Origin: Cyanobacteria bacterium OH_CBB_238
Lineage (GTDB): Bacteria; Cyanobacteriota; Vampirovibrionia; Gastranaerophilales; Gastranaerophilaceae
Direction: 5' to 3'
Length of the DNA: 64,000 nt
Assembly: GCA_023409995.1 (NCBI GenBank)
Contig: JAEYQN010000071.1
Location: 5,084 to 69,083, forward strand
Shown here: in pieces, positions 44,953 to 54,358 of the stretch
Layout: every line of letters starts with the position of its first letter
Position numbering within the stretch: position 1 is the stretch's first letter
Notes under the pieces: model-generated
What the model was told of the DNA's origin: nothing
The model's input: the letters and a program-made list of their open reading frames with translations, nothing else
Database searches by the model: none
Translations under genes and position numbers: made by a program

Positions 44953-46155
44953 ATGAGATTAGGATTAATATCTCTAGACAAGAGAAATCAACCATATTAT
45001 AGGGTTGACCATACCGTGTCAATTAAAAATAATCCACTTACAAAGTCAGCCGTTGAATATAGTATTTGGTCAACAAAACCAAATAAAATCTCAAACAATA
45101 TATTTAATTCTTCAATTGTTTTTTGCGGGAGAAAAACAAAAAAAAGAACTCTACCTTATATTAAAATACAAAATGACCTCGACTCGGAAAGCACTACTAA
45201 CTTCCTTATAAAAGATCTCCCAGGGCTTCATTGTCCTGCCTGTGGAAAACCGCTAATTAACAGCTCTTTATATGATATTTTTTTAGACCGCTTATATAAT
45301 TCTTCGGAAAGTCAGTATATTTCCATTTTAGAAGACTATGAAAAACATTTGCAACCAATGGAAAAAAAGATTTTTCAAGAAATAAAAGATACAGTAGGTA
45401 ACAACCCAAATAAGCCACTGAGAGCAATTTTAAAAATGCTAAGAAATGAGAATTTGCCAATCCTCCAAAAACAACAACTTAAGATTCTAGATGAAATGAA
45501 AGAATATGTGACTACGTCAAGGGATTTAAAAAAAGAAGATAAAGCCAAAATCTATAATATTATGTATACAAATAAGTCTAAAATCCTACAAACCAACGAA
45601 TCATCATTTCAACGTAAAATGTTAATAAGCTCAATACAAGAATCAGGAATTAGTAACAATAAAGCAAAAAGAGACTTGCTAAAAATTTCATATAAATTAC
45701 CGGGATCCACAAACAGCATTTCATCTTGGATAGTAAAATATAGTGGCAAAGATAAATCAGGCAAACCGTATTCCTCCAAAGATATTGCCATAGCGCTTTT
45801 AGATACTGCTAAGACTAATGTGGATCATATGTTAGCTAAAAATGTCGTAATGAAGGGAGTTATAAACGGTGAAAGCGGAAAAAATGAAATATCAAACTAT
45901 CTACCTATGCACACTGGATGTAATTCTGCAAAGTCAAATATAACTTTTATAGAGTGGTATAATCAATCACCACAAGATAGAGAGAGTTATTTGACAGAAT
46001 ATTTTATAGAAGTACAAAAGGCGATTAATAAAGGCAAAATAAAAGATGCCAGATATAAAAATTATGTTGATAACGCAATTAACAAAATAAAACGAATAAC
46101 AAATGGAGTAGTAAAAATAGACATTGAATATATAAAACAAAAAGCAAGCCAATAA
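44953..46155 (+). CDS. HNH-endonuclease-like protein with long insertion
   Basis: The 400-residue protein has the two halves of an HNH zinc-nuclease site far apart: CPAC (C94, C97) near the N-terminus, and VDHMLAK (D291, H292) followed by NYLPMHTGCNSAKSN (H320, C323, N324, K327). The spacing of DH to C-N-x-x-K is normal for HNH; the roughly 190 residues inserted after CPAC are charged and helical. C323 lacks the usual second Cys two to three residues before it, where H320 may act instead. An N-terminal IVFCGRK resembles the F-x-G tag of other proteins here. No ribosome site is visible. Nuclease activity is inference. Confidence 0.6.
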   Translation: MRLGLISLDKRNQPYYRVDHTVSIKNNPLTKSAVEYSIWSTKPNKISNNIFNSSIVFCGRKTKKRTLPYIKIQNDLDSESTTNFLIKDLPGLHCPACGKPLINSSLYDIFLDRLYNSSESQYISILEDYEKHLQPMEKKIFQEIKDTVGNNPNKPLRAILKMLRNENLPILQKQQLKILDEMKEYVTTSRDLKKEDKAKIYNIMYTNKSKILQTNESSFQRKMLISSIQESGISNNKAKRDLLKISYKLPGSTNSISSWIVKYSGKDKSGKPYSSKDIAIALLDTAKTNVDHMLAKNVVMKGVINGESGKNEISNYLPMHTGCNSAKSNITFIEWYNQSPQDRESYLTEYFIEVQKAINKGKIKDARYKNYVDNAINKIKRITNGVVKIDIEYIKQKASQ

Positions 46156-46290
46156 AGATATTCAACTCTGCTAAAATCAATGCACTTTAAGAAAAGCAAA
46201 AATAAATTGCAGTTAATTAACGTTTAAATCCATATATAAGAAAGTCCACCTCTATTATTTTTACCAAAACTATAATTATTGGTTTGTCTT

Positions 46291-48927
46291 TTATTGTATA
46301 TCCAATTCATATTTTAATATATCAGTTACTGGTGGTTTCTTCAGTAATTCTATAGCTTGTTCAGCTTTTATTCTAAGATCTTCACTTTCGGTCACTTCGG
46401 CTAGGTTTCTTAATAAATCAATAGTACCATTTATAACTCTGAGCAAATCACCTTCATATGTTATCAGATGTTTATTTCGTAAGTCATCAATTGTATCCAT
46501 CCATAATTTTTTTGGGTTTTCCGTATCGATGTCAGTTTCCGCAAACCTTAAAATACCTGTCGCCAAATTAGTACTCATAGGAAGCCTATCGTATATTTTA
46601 TTAGCATATTGCTCAGCTTTTATTCCTTTTGCCATATCTATTGCTTTAGTTGCCTTTTTAGCAAAATCATCAAACTCTGCAGGAAAAGTTGTCTTTGGAT
46701 TATTATCCTTTACATCGGCAAATATTGTAATTAATGCAGCTAATTCAGCAGGAGTCATTTTGTCTGTATATTTTGTGTCTGTCAAAAGTTCTGTCATAAC
46801 AATTTCATTAATGCCAAATATTTTACGTGCAATTAAGCCTTTTTCTGTTGGCTCATAAGACTTACTTTCATTTTTAACTATATAACCTTTTTTAAGAAGA
46901 TAATCACGCTTTTTAACAGATTCTTCTAAGATATTGTTTTTTCCATTTTTTTGAAAATATGCAAAGGTTTTTGTTAAAGTTTTCTCCATGTTTTTCATCA
47001 TATTTGGCGCTAGTAAAGAAGAATATGTAGAGTTAAATTGGCTTTTAATTGATGTGTCAGTAGATTTAAGCAATGTAGTAAAGTTATTCAAATCTGCATT
47101 TCCCTTGGGCATCATAATGACATTTCCAATTTCATCAATTCCCCTTCTTCCAGAACGTCCAATACCTTGTTTAAAAGTAGAATTAGGAAGAATTATATTT
47201 GAAACCCCATTCGATTTTTCTAGCGAAGTCAAAACTACAGTCTTAAATGGCATATTTATTCCTGCTATCAATGTTTCTGTGGCAAAACAAACTTTAACCA
47301 GACCTTCTCGAGCCAAGCCCTCTACCAAGCTCTTATAGGCTGGAAGCATTCCTGCATGATGTATTGCATAACCTTTCATCAAACCATCAAGACATTTATC
47401 ATCGAAATCTTTTCCAAGATAAATACCTTTTTCCTTCGCTTCATTCACTCTATCAAGTACTTCTTTTGATTGCTCTGGTGTTAACAATGTACCGACACGT
47501 CTTGAAGCATTTTCAATATATTCTTGGCAACGCTTTTTACTGAAAACGAAAAATAAAGCTGGAGTTTTATTCTCTTTATCTAAAATTCTAATCAGAGAAT
47601 TGATTTTAGGTCCTTTTTCAGGATATACTAATTTTGAACAGTCTTTGAATGTAGCTTTTCTCTTGTCAGAAAGAATAAGTGCTAGCTGAGTCGCTTTATC
47701 TGAGTTAACACCTTTTTCCTGGAGTTTTTGAGCAAATTCATCAGCATCTATCTCTCCATCCTCAATGATATCTTGAAGTCCTTTTATATACTCAACAGGA
47801 TGTTGCTCCCCAACAAGATTAGAAATATCTTCCAATGCAAGTTTTTGCCTATCGCTCAAAGATCCATTCAAGTCTGAAAGTATAATCTTATGGGAAGTGA
47901 GTTGTTGAAGTTTAGGCCCACTTGAAAAATCAAAACCAAAGACAAACTCTTTTAATGGGACATGTCTTTCTGTTTCCGGCACATTAACTAATTCAACCTC
48001 TTTTGCAGGATTTAACTTTGCTATCCAATCCGATACTTCTTTTGCATTTGAGGCTGTAGCTGAAAGCATCATTTGCTTCATATGCTTAGGGGTATTCATA
48101 ACAGACTCTTCCCAAACTTTTCCCCTGTCTGGATCTGCCATATAATGAAATTCGTCATATATAACAGCATCAAAATCTTTTAATTTTTCAGCTATATTTT
48201 CTTCAGTGTCATTAATAAGCATGTTTCGGTAAATTTCTGTGGTCATGACCAATAATTGAGCATCTGGGTGAATAGAAATATCACCAGTTATAATACCAAC
48301 ATTTTGATTGTTCATATACTCATATTTTGAGTCATAATTTCCAAATAATTCAGAAAATTTTGTAAACTTTTCATTACTTAAGGCTTTCAATGGAGATAAA
48401 TAAATTATTTTTTTACCTTTTTCCAATGTATCTTTTATGCCATATTCAGCAATTAGGGTTTTGCCAGTTCCTGTAGGCGCTGTAACGACAGTCGTTTTAC
48501 CATTAATAAAGGCATTTATAGCCTGTTTCTGATATTTATCTAACTTAAAATATTTATCTCCTAGCTCAAAAGGTATTTTGGCCTTAGATTCTACATTTGG
48601 AGTTTCAATACTTAATATTTCGTCCATATTTAGATCTTTGGGTGATCTTTTTGCAGAAAATTCAACATCTGCAGCGATCTCTTCGTTTGTATTTACTGAA
48701 TCAGCTATTATTTCTGGTTTTGGTTTACTATGTTCTATAAAATTATCAAGAGATTCTTGAAGCTCTTTAGGCAACGGACGATATGGAAATGTTCGGAAGG
48801 AATCTCCGACTTCATATCTAAAATTATACCTATTACTACCAAGTTTCGGACTGCTTTTCTGTTCGTTTTCTGATTTTTTTCCCGAAAAGGCAACGCTTCG
48901 GAATACTCCGTTAATTTGGACGTTCAT
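46291..48927 (-). CDS. Ski2-like DEAD/DEAH-box helicase with N-terminal FSGKK tag
   Basis: The 878-residue superfamily 2 helicase has Walker A APTGTGKT (150-157), a motif Ia/Ib block YLSPLKALSNEKF, motif II DEFH (VIYDEFHYMADP), motif III LSATAS, and motifs V-VI with FATETLIAGINMPF and GIGRSGRRG. The motif set and the C-terminal helical region are those of Ski2/Mtr4-like RNA helicases, which are not common in bacteria. About 190 residues are inserted between motif III and the second RecA domain. The N-terminal 110 residues are disordered-looking and begin with a tag VAFSGKK. It is monocistronic. A role in RNA metabolism is inferred from the family. Confidence 0.85.
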   Translation of the reverse strand: MNVQINGVFRSVAFSGKKSENEQKSSPKLGSNRYNFRYEVGDSFRTFPYRPLPKELQESLDNFIEHSKPKPEIIADSVNTNEEIAADVEFSAKRSPKDLNMDEILSIETPNVESKAKIPFELGDKYFKLDKYQKQAINAFINGKTTVVTAPTGTGKTLIAEYGIKDTLEKGKKIIYLSPLKALSNEKFTKFSELFGNYDSKYEYMNNQNVGIITGDISIHPDAQLLVMTTEIYRNMLINDTEENIAEKLKDFDAVIYDEFHYMADPDRGKVWEESVMNTPKHMKQMMLSATASNAKEVSDWIAKLNPAKEVELVNVPETERHVPLKEFVFGFDFSSGPKLQQLTSHKIILSDLNGSLSDRQKLALEDISNLVGEQHPVEYIKGLQDIIEDGEIDADEFAQKLQEKGVNSDKATQLALILSDKRKATFKDCSKLVYPEKGPKINSLIRILDKENKTPALFFVFSKKRCQEYIENASRRVGTLLTPEQSKEVLDRVNEAKEKGIYLGKDFDDKCLDGLMKGYAIHHAGMLPAYKSLVEGLAREGLVKVCFATETLIAGINMPFKTVVLTSLEKSNGVSNIILPNSTFKQGIGRSGRRGIDEIGNVIMMPKGNADLNNFTTLLKSTDTSIKSQFNSTYSSLLAPNMMKNMEKTLTKTFAYFQKNGKNNILEESVKKRDYLLKKGYIVKNESKSYEPTEKGLIARKIFGINEIVMTELLTDTKYTDKMTPAELAALITIFADVKDNNPKTTFPAEFDDFAKKATKAIDMAKGIKAEQYANKIYDRLPMSTNLATGILRFAETDIDTENPKKLWMDTIDDLRNKHLITYEGDLLRVINGTIDLLRNLAEVTESEDLRIKAEQAIELLKKPPVTDILKYELDIQ

Positions 48928-49193
48928 TAATAGTCCTCTCTCTAAAACTCAATCTAAAATCACACTCTACAAATATTACAAAACTGACTTATTATTTTTT
49001 TAGTTAGTAAAAAACGATATATTACAAATATTGTATGATATTGTAACATTTAATACTGTGTAATTATAAAATTTTATAGAAAAGAAGACACCTAAAAATT
49101 ATTAATCTAAGATTAAAATAACGTTAAAAATAAATATAAAGGGATAAAAACCGAAACTACTCTAGCTGGAACATTACATATGGATTACACAAA

Positions 49194-49580
49194 CTATATT
49201 TCAGAAACCGAAACATTTGTTACTCCAGCATTTCTTGCCTCATCCATAAGTTTAACAACAGCACCGTGAGTGGAATCAGCCTCGGTTTGAATCATTAAAC
49301 CATCAGGCAATTCTTTTGCCTTCTGAGAAATTATGTCTCTTAAATTATTAGAAGAAACTTCTTGATTATCCACCATATATTTATTTGAATTAGTCACAAC
49401 TATATTAATCATTTTAGAATCTTTGACGTCCTGCACCTCAACCATATTAGGAACAGCAAGATTGAGTCCTTGTTGATCCAGTAACGGGGCAATAACCATC
49501 ATTATTATTAACAAAACCAAAAATATATCTGTTAATGGAGTAATATTTATTTCGTTAAACGAATCTCTTTGTCTTGACAT
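49194..49580 (-). CDS. exbD: ExbD/TolR-family protein (second copy)
   Basis: The 128-residue protein has one membrane helix with the conserved aspartate in INITPLTDIFLVLLIIMMV (about residues 11-29) and a small periplasmic domain. It would convert proton flow through the ExbB channel into motion of TonB. It lies nine bases after another exbD-like gene and is the last of a four-gene operon. The membrane segments of the two copies are nearly identical while the periplasmic parts differ. Confidence 0.92.
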   Translation of the reverse strand: MSRQRDSFNEINITPLTDIFLVLLIIMMVIAPLLDQQGLNLAVPNMVEVQDVKDSKMINIVVTNSNKYMVDNQEVSSNNLRDIISQKAKELPDGLMIQTEADSTHGAVVKLMDEARNAGVTNVSVSEI

Positions 49581-49589
49581 ACCTACTCC

Positions 49590-50138
49590 TTATTCTAACC
49601 ACTCTGAAGCATCAGATTTTCTTGTTTCATCGCCTGCATCAGCTGATGGTGTAGGCGACATTGGTTGCGAATTGTCTACATTCTGAGGTAATGAAGCAGC
49701 TTTCTTATTTAACTTGTCCTGGTCTTTTCTAGACAAAGGCTCTCCAGCAACCACTAGTTTGGCATACTCAGCCTCTTGAGCTGCTTTCATGATCTTCATA
49801 ATTTCTGAATTTTTAACAGCTGAATCAGCCTTTACAACAACTTCTTTTTTCTCTAGCTTTGGCTTAAGTTCTTGTAATTGAGCAAGAAGTTGAGATTCTT
49901 GTATGGGCGAACCGTTTACATAGAATTTGCCCTCTTTCGTAACAGATACGGTTGCATTTTTCTGTTCAATGGTAACACCACTATTAATTTCAGGAACATT
50001 TATACTATTATCATCAGATTGAAAGGTAGGAGCCACGACCATCATTATGATAAGCAACACTAAGAAGATATCAGTCAATGGTGTGATATTTATTTCAGTA
50101 AATAATGCATCTTTGCCTTTTGATGTTTTAAAAGCCAT
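49590..50138 (-). CDS. exbD: ExbD/TolR-family protein (first copy)
   Basis: The 182-residue protein shares the membrane motif ITPLTDIFLVLLIIMMVVAP with the next gene and has a periplasmic domain with NVPEINSGV and KEVVVKADSAVKNSEIMKI. A polar C-terminal tail of about 40 residues extends beyond the usual length. It lies 20 bases after the exbB gene. Two different ExbD subunits suggest a mixed stator or two alternative complexes. Confidence 0.92.
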   Translation of the reverse strand: MAFKTSKGKDALFTEINITPLTDIFLVLLIIMMVVAPTFQSDDNSINVPEINSGVTIEQKNATVSVTKEGKFYVNGSPIQESQLLAQLQELKPKLEKKEVVVKADSAVKNSEIMKIMKAAQEAEYAKLVVAGEPLSRKDQDKLNKKAASLPQNVDNSQPMSPTPSADAGDETRKSDASEWLE

Positions 50139-50158
50139 ATCTGTAACTCAATTCTATA

Positions 50159-50800
50159 TTATAGAGCAATATTTGATTGTGAACTTAAGGCAACTTCCTC
50201 ATCAGAGTCAACAAAGCTCAAGAACAGAAGCTTAATTAACTGGAAGTCATCTTCATATCTTTTTACAGTTGATTGGAATGTGTTATATAGAACAACCGCA
50301 ACAATCGCAACACCAAGACCAAAAGCAGTAGCGATAAGAGCTGAGGCAATACCCATTGCAACAGCCGCAGACTGGTTACCTGCAAGATCTTGGAAAGTAT
50401 ACAATATTCTAACTACCGTACCAAACAACCCCAAGAAAGGACAAACACCACCAATTGTTCCTAATATTGTTAAGTGGTTTTCTAATTTTCTTGTTGCAAG
50501 ATTAGCCGCAATATCAAATGAACGAGAAAAACCACTTTTTTGTTCGGAGAATATTCTTACAGCTTCTTCTGTTACCTCACCAATAACACCACCAAGTTGA
50601 ATACTTAAAGCTTGAGCACCTTCAAGTCTACCTCTGGCTAACTCTTTTTGTAATTTGGGAATAAATTGAACAACATCTCTTTTATTCTTATTGAAAAAAG
50701 AAAATCTGTTGATAGCTACCGCAACCGTCAAGATAGAACAGACGAATATCGGAAAAAGTACTGCCCAGTCCTGAATAATTGCATTTAATAAAAGTTCCAT
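50159..50800 (-). CDS. exbB: ExbB/TolQ/MotA-family proton channel protein
   Basis: The 213-residue protein has three membrane helices and the family signature TIGGVCPFLGLFGTVVRIL (about residues 113-131) followed by IASALIATAFGLGVAIVAVV. It forms the proton channel that energises TonB with the ExbD subunits encoded directly downstream. It lies 36 bases after the tonB-like gene. Confidence 0.93.
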   Translation of the reverse strand: MELLLNAIIQDWAVLFPIFVCSILTVAVAINRFSFFNKNKRDVVQFIPKLQKELARGRLEGAQALSIQLGGVIGEVTEEAVRIFSEQKSGFSRSFDIAANLATRKLENHLTILGTIGGVCPFLGLFGTVVRILYTFQDLAGNQSAAVAMGIASALIATAFGLGVAIVAVVLYNTFQSTVKRYEDDFQLIKLLFLSFVDSDEEVALSSQSNIAL

Positions 50801-50836
50801 AGTTATATATCCTCATTTTCTGATTTTACTTATTAA

Positions 50837-52018
50837 TTAATATCTTGATGCCCCAAATACATTGTAGTCAAATGTAAATTGAATATCCACATTACTTCCT
50901 TTATATTCAGGTGGCAAAGGTCTAAATGGCGCAGTAAGCTGAACTGCTTGTCTTGCCGCGGCATCAGCTGCAGCAACACCTGAAGATTTTAATACTTTCA
51001 TGCTAAGAAGTCTACCATCTCTGCTTATTGAAAACAAAAGGACAACTCGTTTGCTTTCATTACCTTTTGGTGGTTCCCAGTTTCTTTTTATTTGACGCTG
51101 TAATTCTCTCATATAAGGACCGAAATCCGGCTCTTTTATTGCATCTATCCCTGGAGCACCATGAGGATTTCCAGGACCAGGATTCCCAACACTTCCTCCA
51201 CTGCCATAAGATCCTTTTGAACCGGAGAAACGACCTCCACCGGCACCAGAACCATTTCCTGAAGCTGTTCTCGTTGGAGAAAAACTAGGAGATGGGGCAC
51301 CCGAACCTGATTCACCTGATCCAGAACCATTAGAGTTGCCTGACGAAGTAATAGGTCCCCCCGAAGGTGCTGCCACTCTTGGTATTGATGACTTAGGTAC
51401 AGGGATGTTAAAGCTGCTTTGAGGCTTTACAGTTGGCCTAGGAGCAGAAGGTCTAGGCGTTGGCCTTGGTGCAAAAGTTGGAAAAGACTCTTGTGTAGGT
51501 TTAACAACATTTCTTTTTGGAGCTGCAGGTGCAGATTGAGTCTTTGCAGGTTTTTGTTGCGTCGGTTGAGTCTTTTGCTGAACTTGCTTTCTCTCTACTT
51601 TCTTTGCAGGAGATGCAGGTGCACTTGGTGCCTGACTTTGAGCTTTAGGAGCAGGAGCTTGAGGCATAGACACCTTTTTAGTAGGGTCATGCTTTCCGCC
51701 AGCTCTTGAATTTCTATCAGCTCTATATTTTGTGTGTTTATTTATAGGAGTTGCCTCCTTATTAACAAGGACAAATTCGATATCCTTAGGCTTTGGCTCT
51801 GGCTTATCAAAAAGAGCAATGTTTATGCCAAGCAATGTAAGCACAAAGAGCAAGAGCCAAGCAAATCCCACAACTGCTGGATGAAGCAATGTAGAAAGAA
51901 CAATCGATTTTTTTAATGAAAATTCTTTAGGCTTACGGAAGACAGCAGGAATTTGATATTCATCAAGCAAATCCTGCTCATCTTCTAAATAATCATATTT
52001 ATTACCAAGTAATGCCAT
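50837..52018 (-). CDS. tonB: TonB-family protein
   Basis: The protein has an N-terminal cytoplasmic region, a membrane helix near residues 40-70 (VVGFAWLLLFVLTLLGINIA), a long Pro/Gln/Lys- and Gly/Ser-rich periplasmic linker, and a C-terminal TonB domain (MRELQRQIKRNWEPPKGNES, VVLLFSISRDGRLLSMKVLK, APFRPLPPEY). It spans the periplasm to energise outer-membrane transporters. At nearly 400 residues it is longer than E. coli TonB because of the linker. I take the ATG at 52018; an in-frame TTG three codons upstream is possible. First gene of the tonB-exbB-exbD-exbD operon. No TonB-dependent receptor is in the window. Confidence 0.9.
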   Translation of the reverse strand: MALLGNKYDYLEDEQDLLDEYQIPAVFRKPKEFSLKKSIVLSTLLHPAVVGFAWLLLFVLTLLGINIALFDKPEPKPKDIEFVLVNKEATPINKHTKYRADRNSRAGGKHDPTKKVSMPQAPAPKAQSQAPSAPASPAKKVERKQVQQKTQPTQQKPAKTQSAPAAPKRNVVKPTQESFPTFAPRPTPRPSAPRPTVKPQSSFNIPVPKSSIPRVAAPSGGPITSSGNSNGSGSGESGSGAPSPSFSPTRTASGNGSGAGGGRFSGSKGSYGSGGSVGNPGPGNPHGAPGIDAIKEPDFGPYMRELQRQIKRNWEPPKGNESKRVVLLFSISRDGRLLSMKVLKSSGVAAADAAARQAVQLTAPFRPLPPEYKGSNVDIQFTFDYNVFGASRY

Positions 52019-52095
52019 TTTCCCCAAGTCTTCTTGTTTATTATTTCAGGTTAAGTTTAGCAAAAACAAATAGCTAAAACAAATACCTAATTAGT

Positions 52096-52857
52096 CTAAT
52101 ATCTAGGAGTAGAATTAACTGTAATAGGCTGGTCAATTGCAATATCAATACTTGAGTTTGCAGGGATAACAACATCTGTCCCTTTATCAAATAAGGATTT
52201 TCCAAGCCCAAGTCCAGCACCAATGGCTGTACCACCCCATGCTCCTCTACCAGTACCACCAGCGATCGCACCAATTGCGGTACCAAGTACAGCGCCACCA
52301 CCAGCACCAATAGCCAAGTCTTTAGCATAATCCTTTGCAGTATCTTTTGCTGTAGCTGCATATAATATGCCTTTTCCATCATCTGTTCTTATTTTTCCAG
52401 AAATTGGAATTACTTGCCCATATGGAGTTCTTATATTTGTAAATCTCAATTGCAGCTGACCATTTTTGCCAGCATGCCCGCCTTTTCTAACCATAATTAC
52501 GTTGCCATTAACCTGACTACCAACTGGAGCCACAAGTTGTCCATTGTAATAGAAGTCATTACCCAAAGCCATAGACACGCTTTGACCAAGCGATAATGTC
52601 GCAGAACTAATTTCACCTGTTGTAACAGCAGGAATACAAGAACCTGCAGGAACCATGAATACATGCCCTTGAAGAGGAGAAACATATTGCTGCGGAGCAT
52701 AATTTTGCCCATATGATTGTGGAGCATATGACTGTCCATATTGAGGTGCATAGCTTGGTGTATTTGGTTGAGTTGAATAATTAGGTGCGGCGAATACAGC
52801 GCCTATATTTAAAAAAGACCCAATAACCAAAAGGCTTGCCAGTACTTTTCTGTTCAT
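52096..52857 (-). CDS. Exported protein with Pro/Gln-Tyr-rich N-terminus and glycine zipper
   Basis: The 253-residue protein has a signal peptide ending near VFAAP, a repetitive Tyr/Gln/Pro-rich stretch (QYGQSYAPQSYGQNYAPQQY), a beta-rich middle domain with APVGSQVNGNVIMVRKGG and IRTPYGQVIPISGKI, and a glycine zipper (GAGGGAVLGTAIGAIAGG). The middle domain pattern P-x-GS...G...TP-x-G..IPI also occurs in the next upstream gene, so the two look paralogous. It resembles outer beta domains such as that of VirB10/TrbI, with low certainty. The glycine zipper could insert in a membrane. It precedes the tonB operon. Confidence 0.7.
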   Translation of the reverse strand: MNRKVLASLLVIGSFLNIGAVFAAPNYSTQPNTPSYAPQYGQSYAPQSYGQNYAPQQYVSPLQGHVFMVPAGSCIPAVTTGEISSATLSLGQSVSMALGNDFYYNGQLVAPVGSQVNGNVIMVRKGGHAGKNGQLQLRFTNIRTPYGQVIPISGKIRTDDGKGILYAATAKDTAKDYAKDLAIGAGGGAVLGTAIGAIAGGTGRGAWGGTAIGAGLGLGKSLFDKGTDVVIPANSSIDIAIDQPITVNSTPRY

Positions 52858-52925
52858 GATTTTCTCCTTTATACTTATATCTACTGCTTATTTAATCTTT
52901 CTAACTGTATAATTATACATTTTGT

Positions 52926-53489
52926 TCAATTTATTTTCAAATCATCAATCAATACAACCTTTTGCTCGCTTCCAGCCTTTATTAACAAATGCTGTCCAGG
53001 ATATCTTATATCTGTGGGTGCAAATTGTAGTACTCCACCGCCCATTCCCTCTATGTAATGCGGCATCCTGTTATAATACATGGCATGAGTTCTTTCACCA
53101 CCCAGATAATTATCATCTTCTCCGTAAACATAGGCATTAACTGGAATATTAACTCCTGAAGGGGTAATTATTTTTTCTATTTTAATTTTTACTGATGCAT
53201 TTGTTCCCTGCACAGGCTCTCTCAAATCCTCGATAAAACCATATAGCTTTGAGCCGCTTGGAATTACATTTGTATCATCAACATACATATCAAGAGAATT
53301 TATCAAATAAACTTTATCACCAATATCAGCAAGTTGAGTTGAAATTTCTTTTTGTAAAAAAGCCTTCAAAAAAGTACCTTTCATAAGTATAATAGGTTTT
53401 TGTGGGGTATCTTGAGCAATAGAAGCCTGACCCAACAAGCAGGATAACCCAACAATTATAGCCAAATTTATAAAAAATCTTTTCATCAT
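52926..53489 (-). CDS. Exported protein, paralogue of the downstream glycine-zipper protein
   Basis: The 187-residue protein has a signal peptide (cleavage near ASIAQ) and a beta-rich domain: KGTFLKAFLQKEISTQLADI, IPSGSKLYGFIEDLREPV, and KIIKIITPSGVNIPVNAY-like strands (IEKIITPSGVNIPVN). The arrangement matches the middle domain of the gene at 52096-52857 but the glycine zipper and repeats are absent. It is on the same strand, 68 bases upstream, so it is likely cotranscribed. Envelope localisation is inferred from the signal peptide; function unknown. Confidence 0.7.
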   Translation of the reverse strand: MMKRFFINLAIIVGLSCLLGQASIAQDTPQKPIILMKGTFLKAFLQKEISTQLADIGDKVYLINSLDMYVDDTNVIPSGSKLYGFIEDLREPVQGTNASVKIKIEKIITPSGVNIPVNAYVYGEDDNYLGGERTHAMYYNRMPHYIEGMGGGVLQFAPTDIRYPGQHLLIKAGSEQKVVLIDDLKIN

Positions 53490-53609
53490 ATTGTATATTT
53501 TAATGATTTATTATATTTAATCCATAGTCTTTTGGGATTATTTATTATTTAAGCATTTATGGAGTATAATGACTTTAAATTAAAATAACTTACTTTGTGG
53601 CTTATATCT

Positions 53610-54335
53610 ATGAACATTTTTATTACAGGAACAGACACTGACATTGGCAAAACTGTTATAACCGCAGGCTTAGCTACGATTATGCAATCCTTAGGTTATA
53701 AAACAGGAGTGCTAAAACCTTTTCAAAGTGGCGCTATTGAACAAGGTGGATTTGTAGTATCTCCAGATTTGGCTTTTGTAAAAAAAATGGATCCCTATAT
53801 TCAAACAAGGGCTTCATATGTATTAAAAGCACCGACAGCGCCTTATATTGCAGCTGAACTGGAAAATATAGAGATAAATTTAGATAATGTATTTAAAGAT
53901 TACCTATTGATGAATCAAAGATGCGACACCGTTATAGTAGAAGGCTCAGGAGGATTTATGGTTCCTGTTGCCCCTAATATTTTAATGTATGAAACAGCAA
54001 AAAAATTAAACATTCCTGCATTAATAGTTGCACGCCCAGACTTAGGAACAATTAATCATACATTACTAACAATAAATCAAGCAAAAGAAGTAGGGGTTAA
54101 ATGTGTGGGAGTAATTATAAACAAATACCCTGAAAACACTGATGACATTGCAATAAAAACAGCTCCAAGATTAATTGAAGAGTATTCAGACGCTAAGATT
54201 TTAGGAATTGTTAGAGATTTTTCAAACGAGACAATTTCGGCGTCTGTATTAATAGCAAATATGCTTAATAGTGTAGATTTGGAAAAAATATTCAATATAA
54301 AAATCCCTAAATTAGATTTAGGGACTCAATATTAA
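53610..54335 (+). CDS. bioD: Dethiobiotin synthetase
   Basis: The enzyme begins FITGTDTDIGKT, the P-loop of BioD, and has KPFQSGA, the VEGSGGFMVP block, and a later VGVIINKYP strand. It makes dethiobiotin from diaminopelargonate, CO2 and ATP. I take the ATG at 53610, giving 241 residues; an in-frame TTG at 53595 would add five. No other biotin gene is present in the window, so the rest of the pathway must lie elsewhere or be absent. The last codons contain a hairpin-forming repeat. Confidence 0.93.
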   Translation: MNIFITGTDTDIGKTVITAGLATIMQSLGYKTGVLKPFQSGAIEQGGFVVSPDLAFVKKMDPYIQTRASYVLKAPTAPYIAAELENIEINLDNVFKDYLLMNQRCDTVIVEGSGGFMVPVAPNILMYETAKKLNIPALIVARPDLGTINHTLLTINQAKEVGVKCVGVIINKYPENTDDIAIKTAPRLIEEYSDAKILGIVRDFSNETISASVLIANMLNSVDLEKIFNIKIPKLDLGTQY

Positions 54336-54358
54336 AATACTAGTTATTTCAATTGTTG

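Noticed and set aside
54303-54323. Hairpin TCCCTAAA/TTTAGGGA at the end of bioD
   Set aside because: Too weak and not followed by a T run on either strand; it lies inside the coding sequence.
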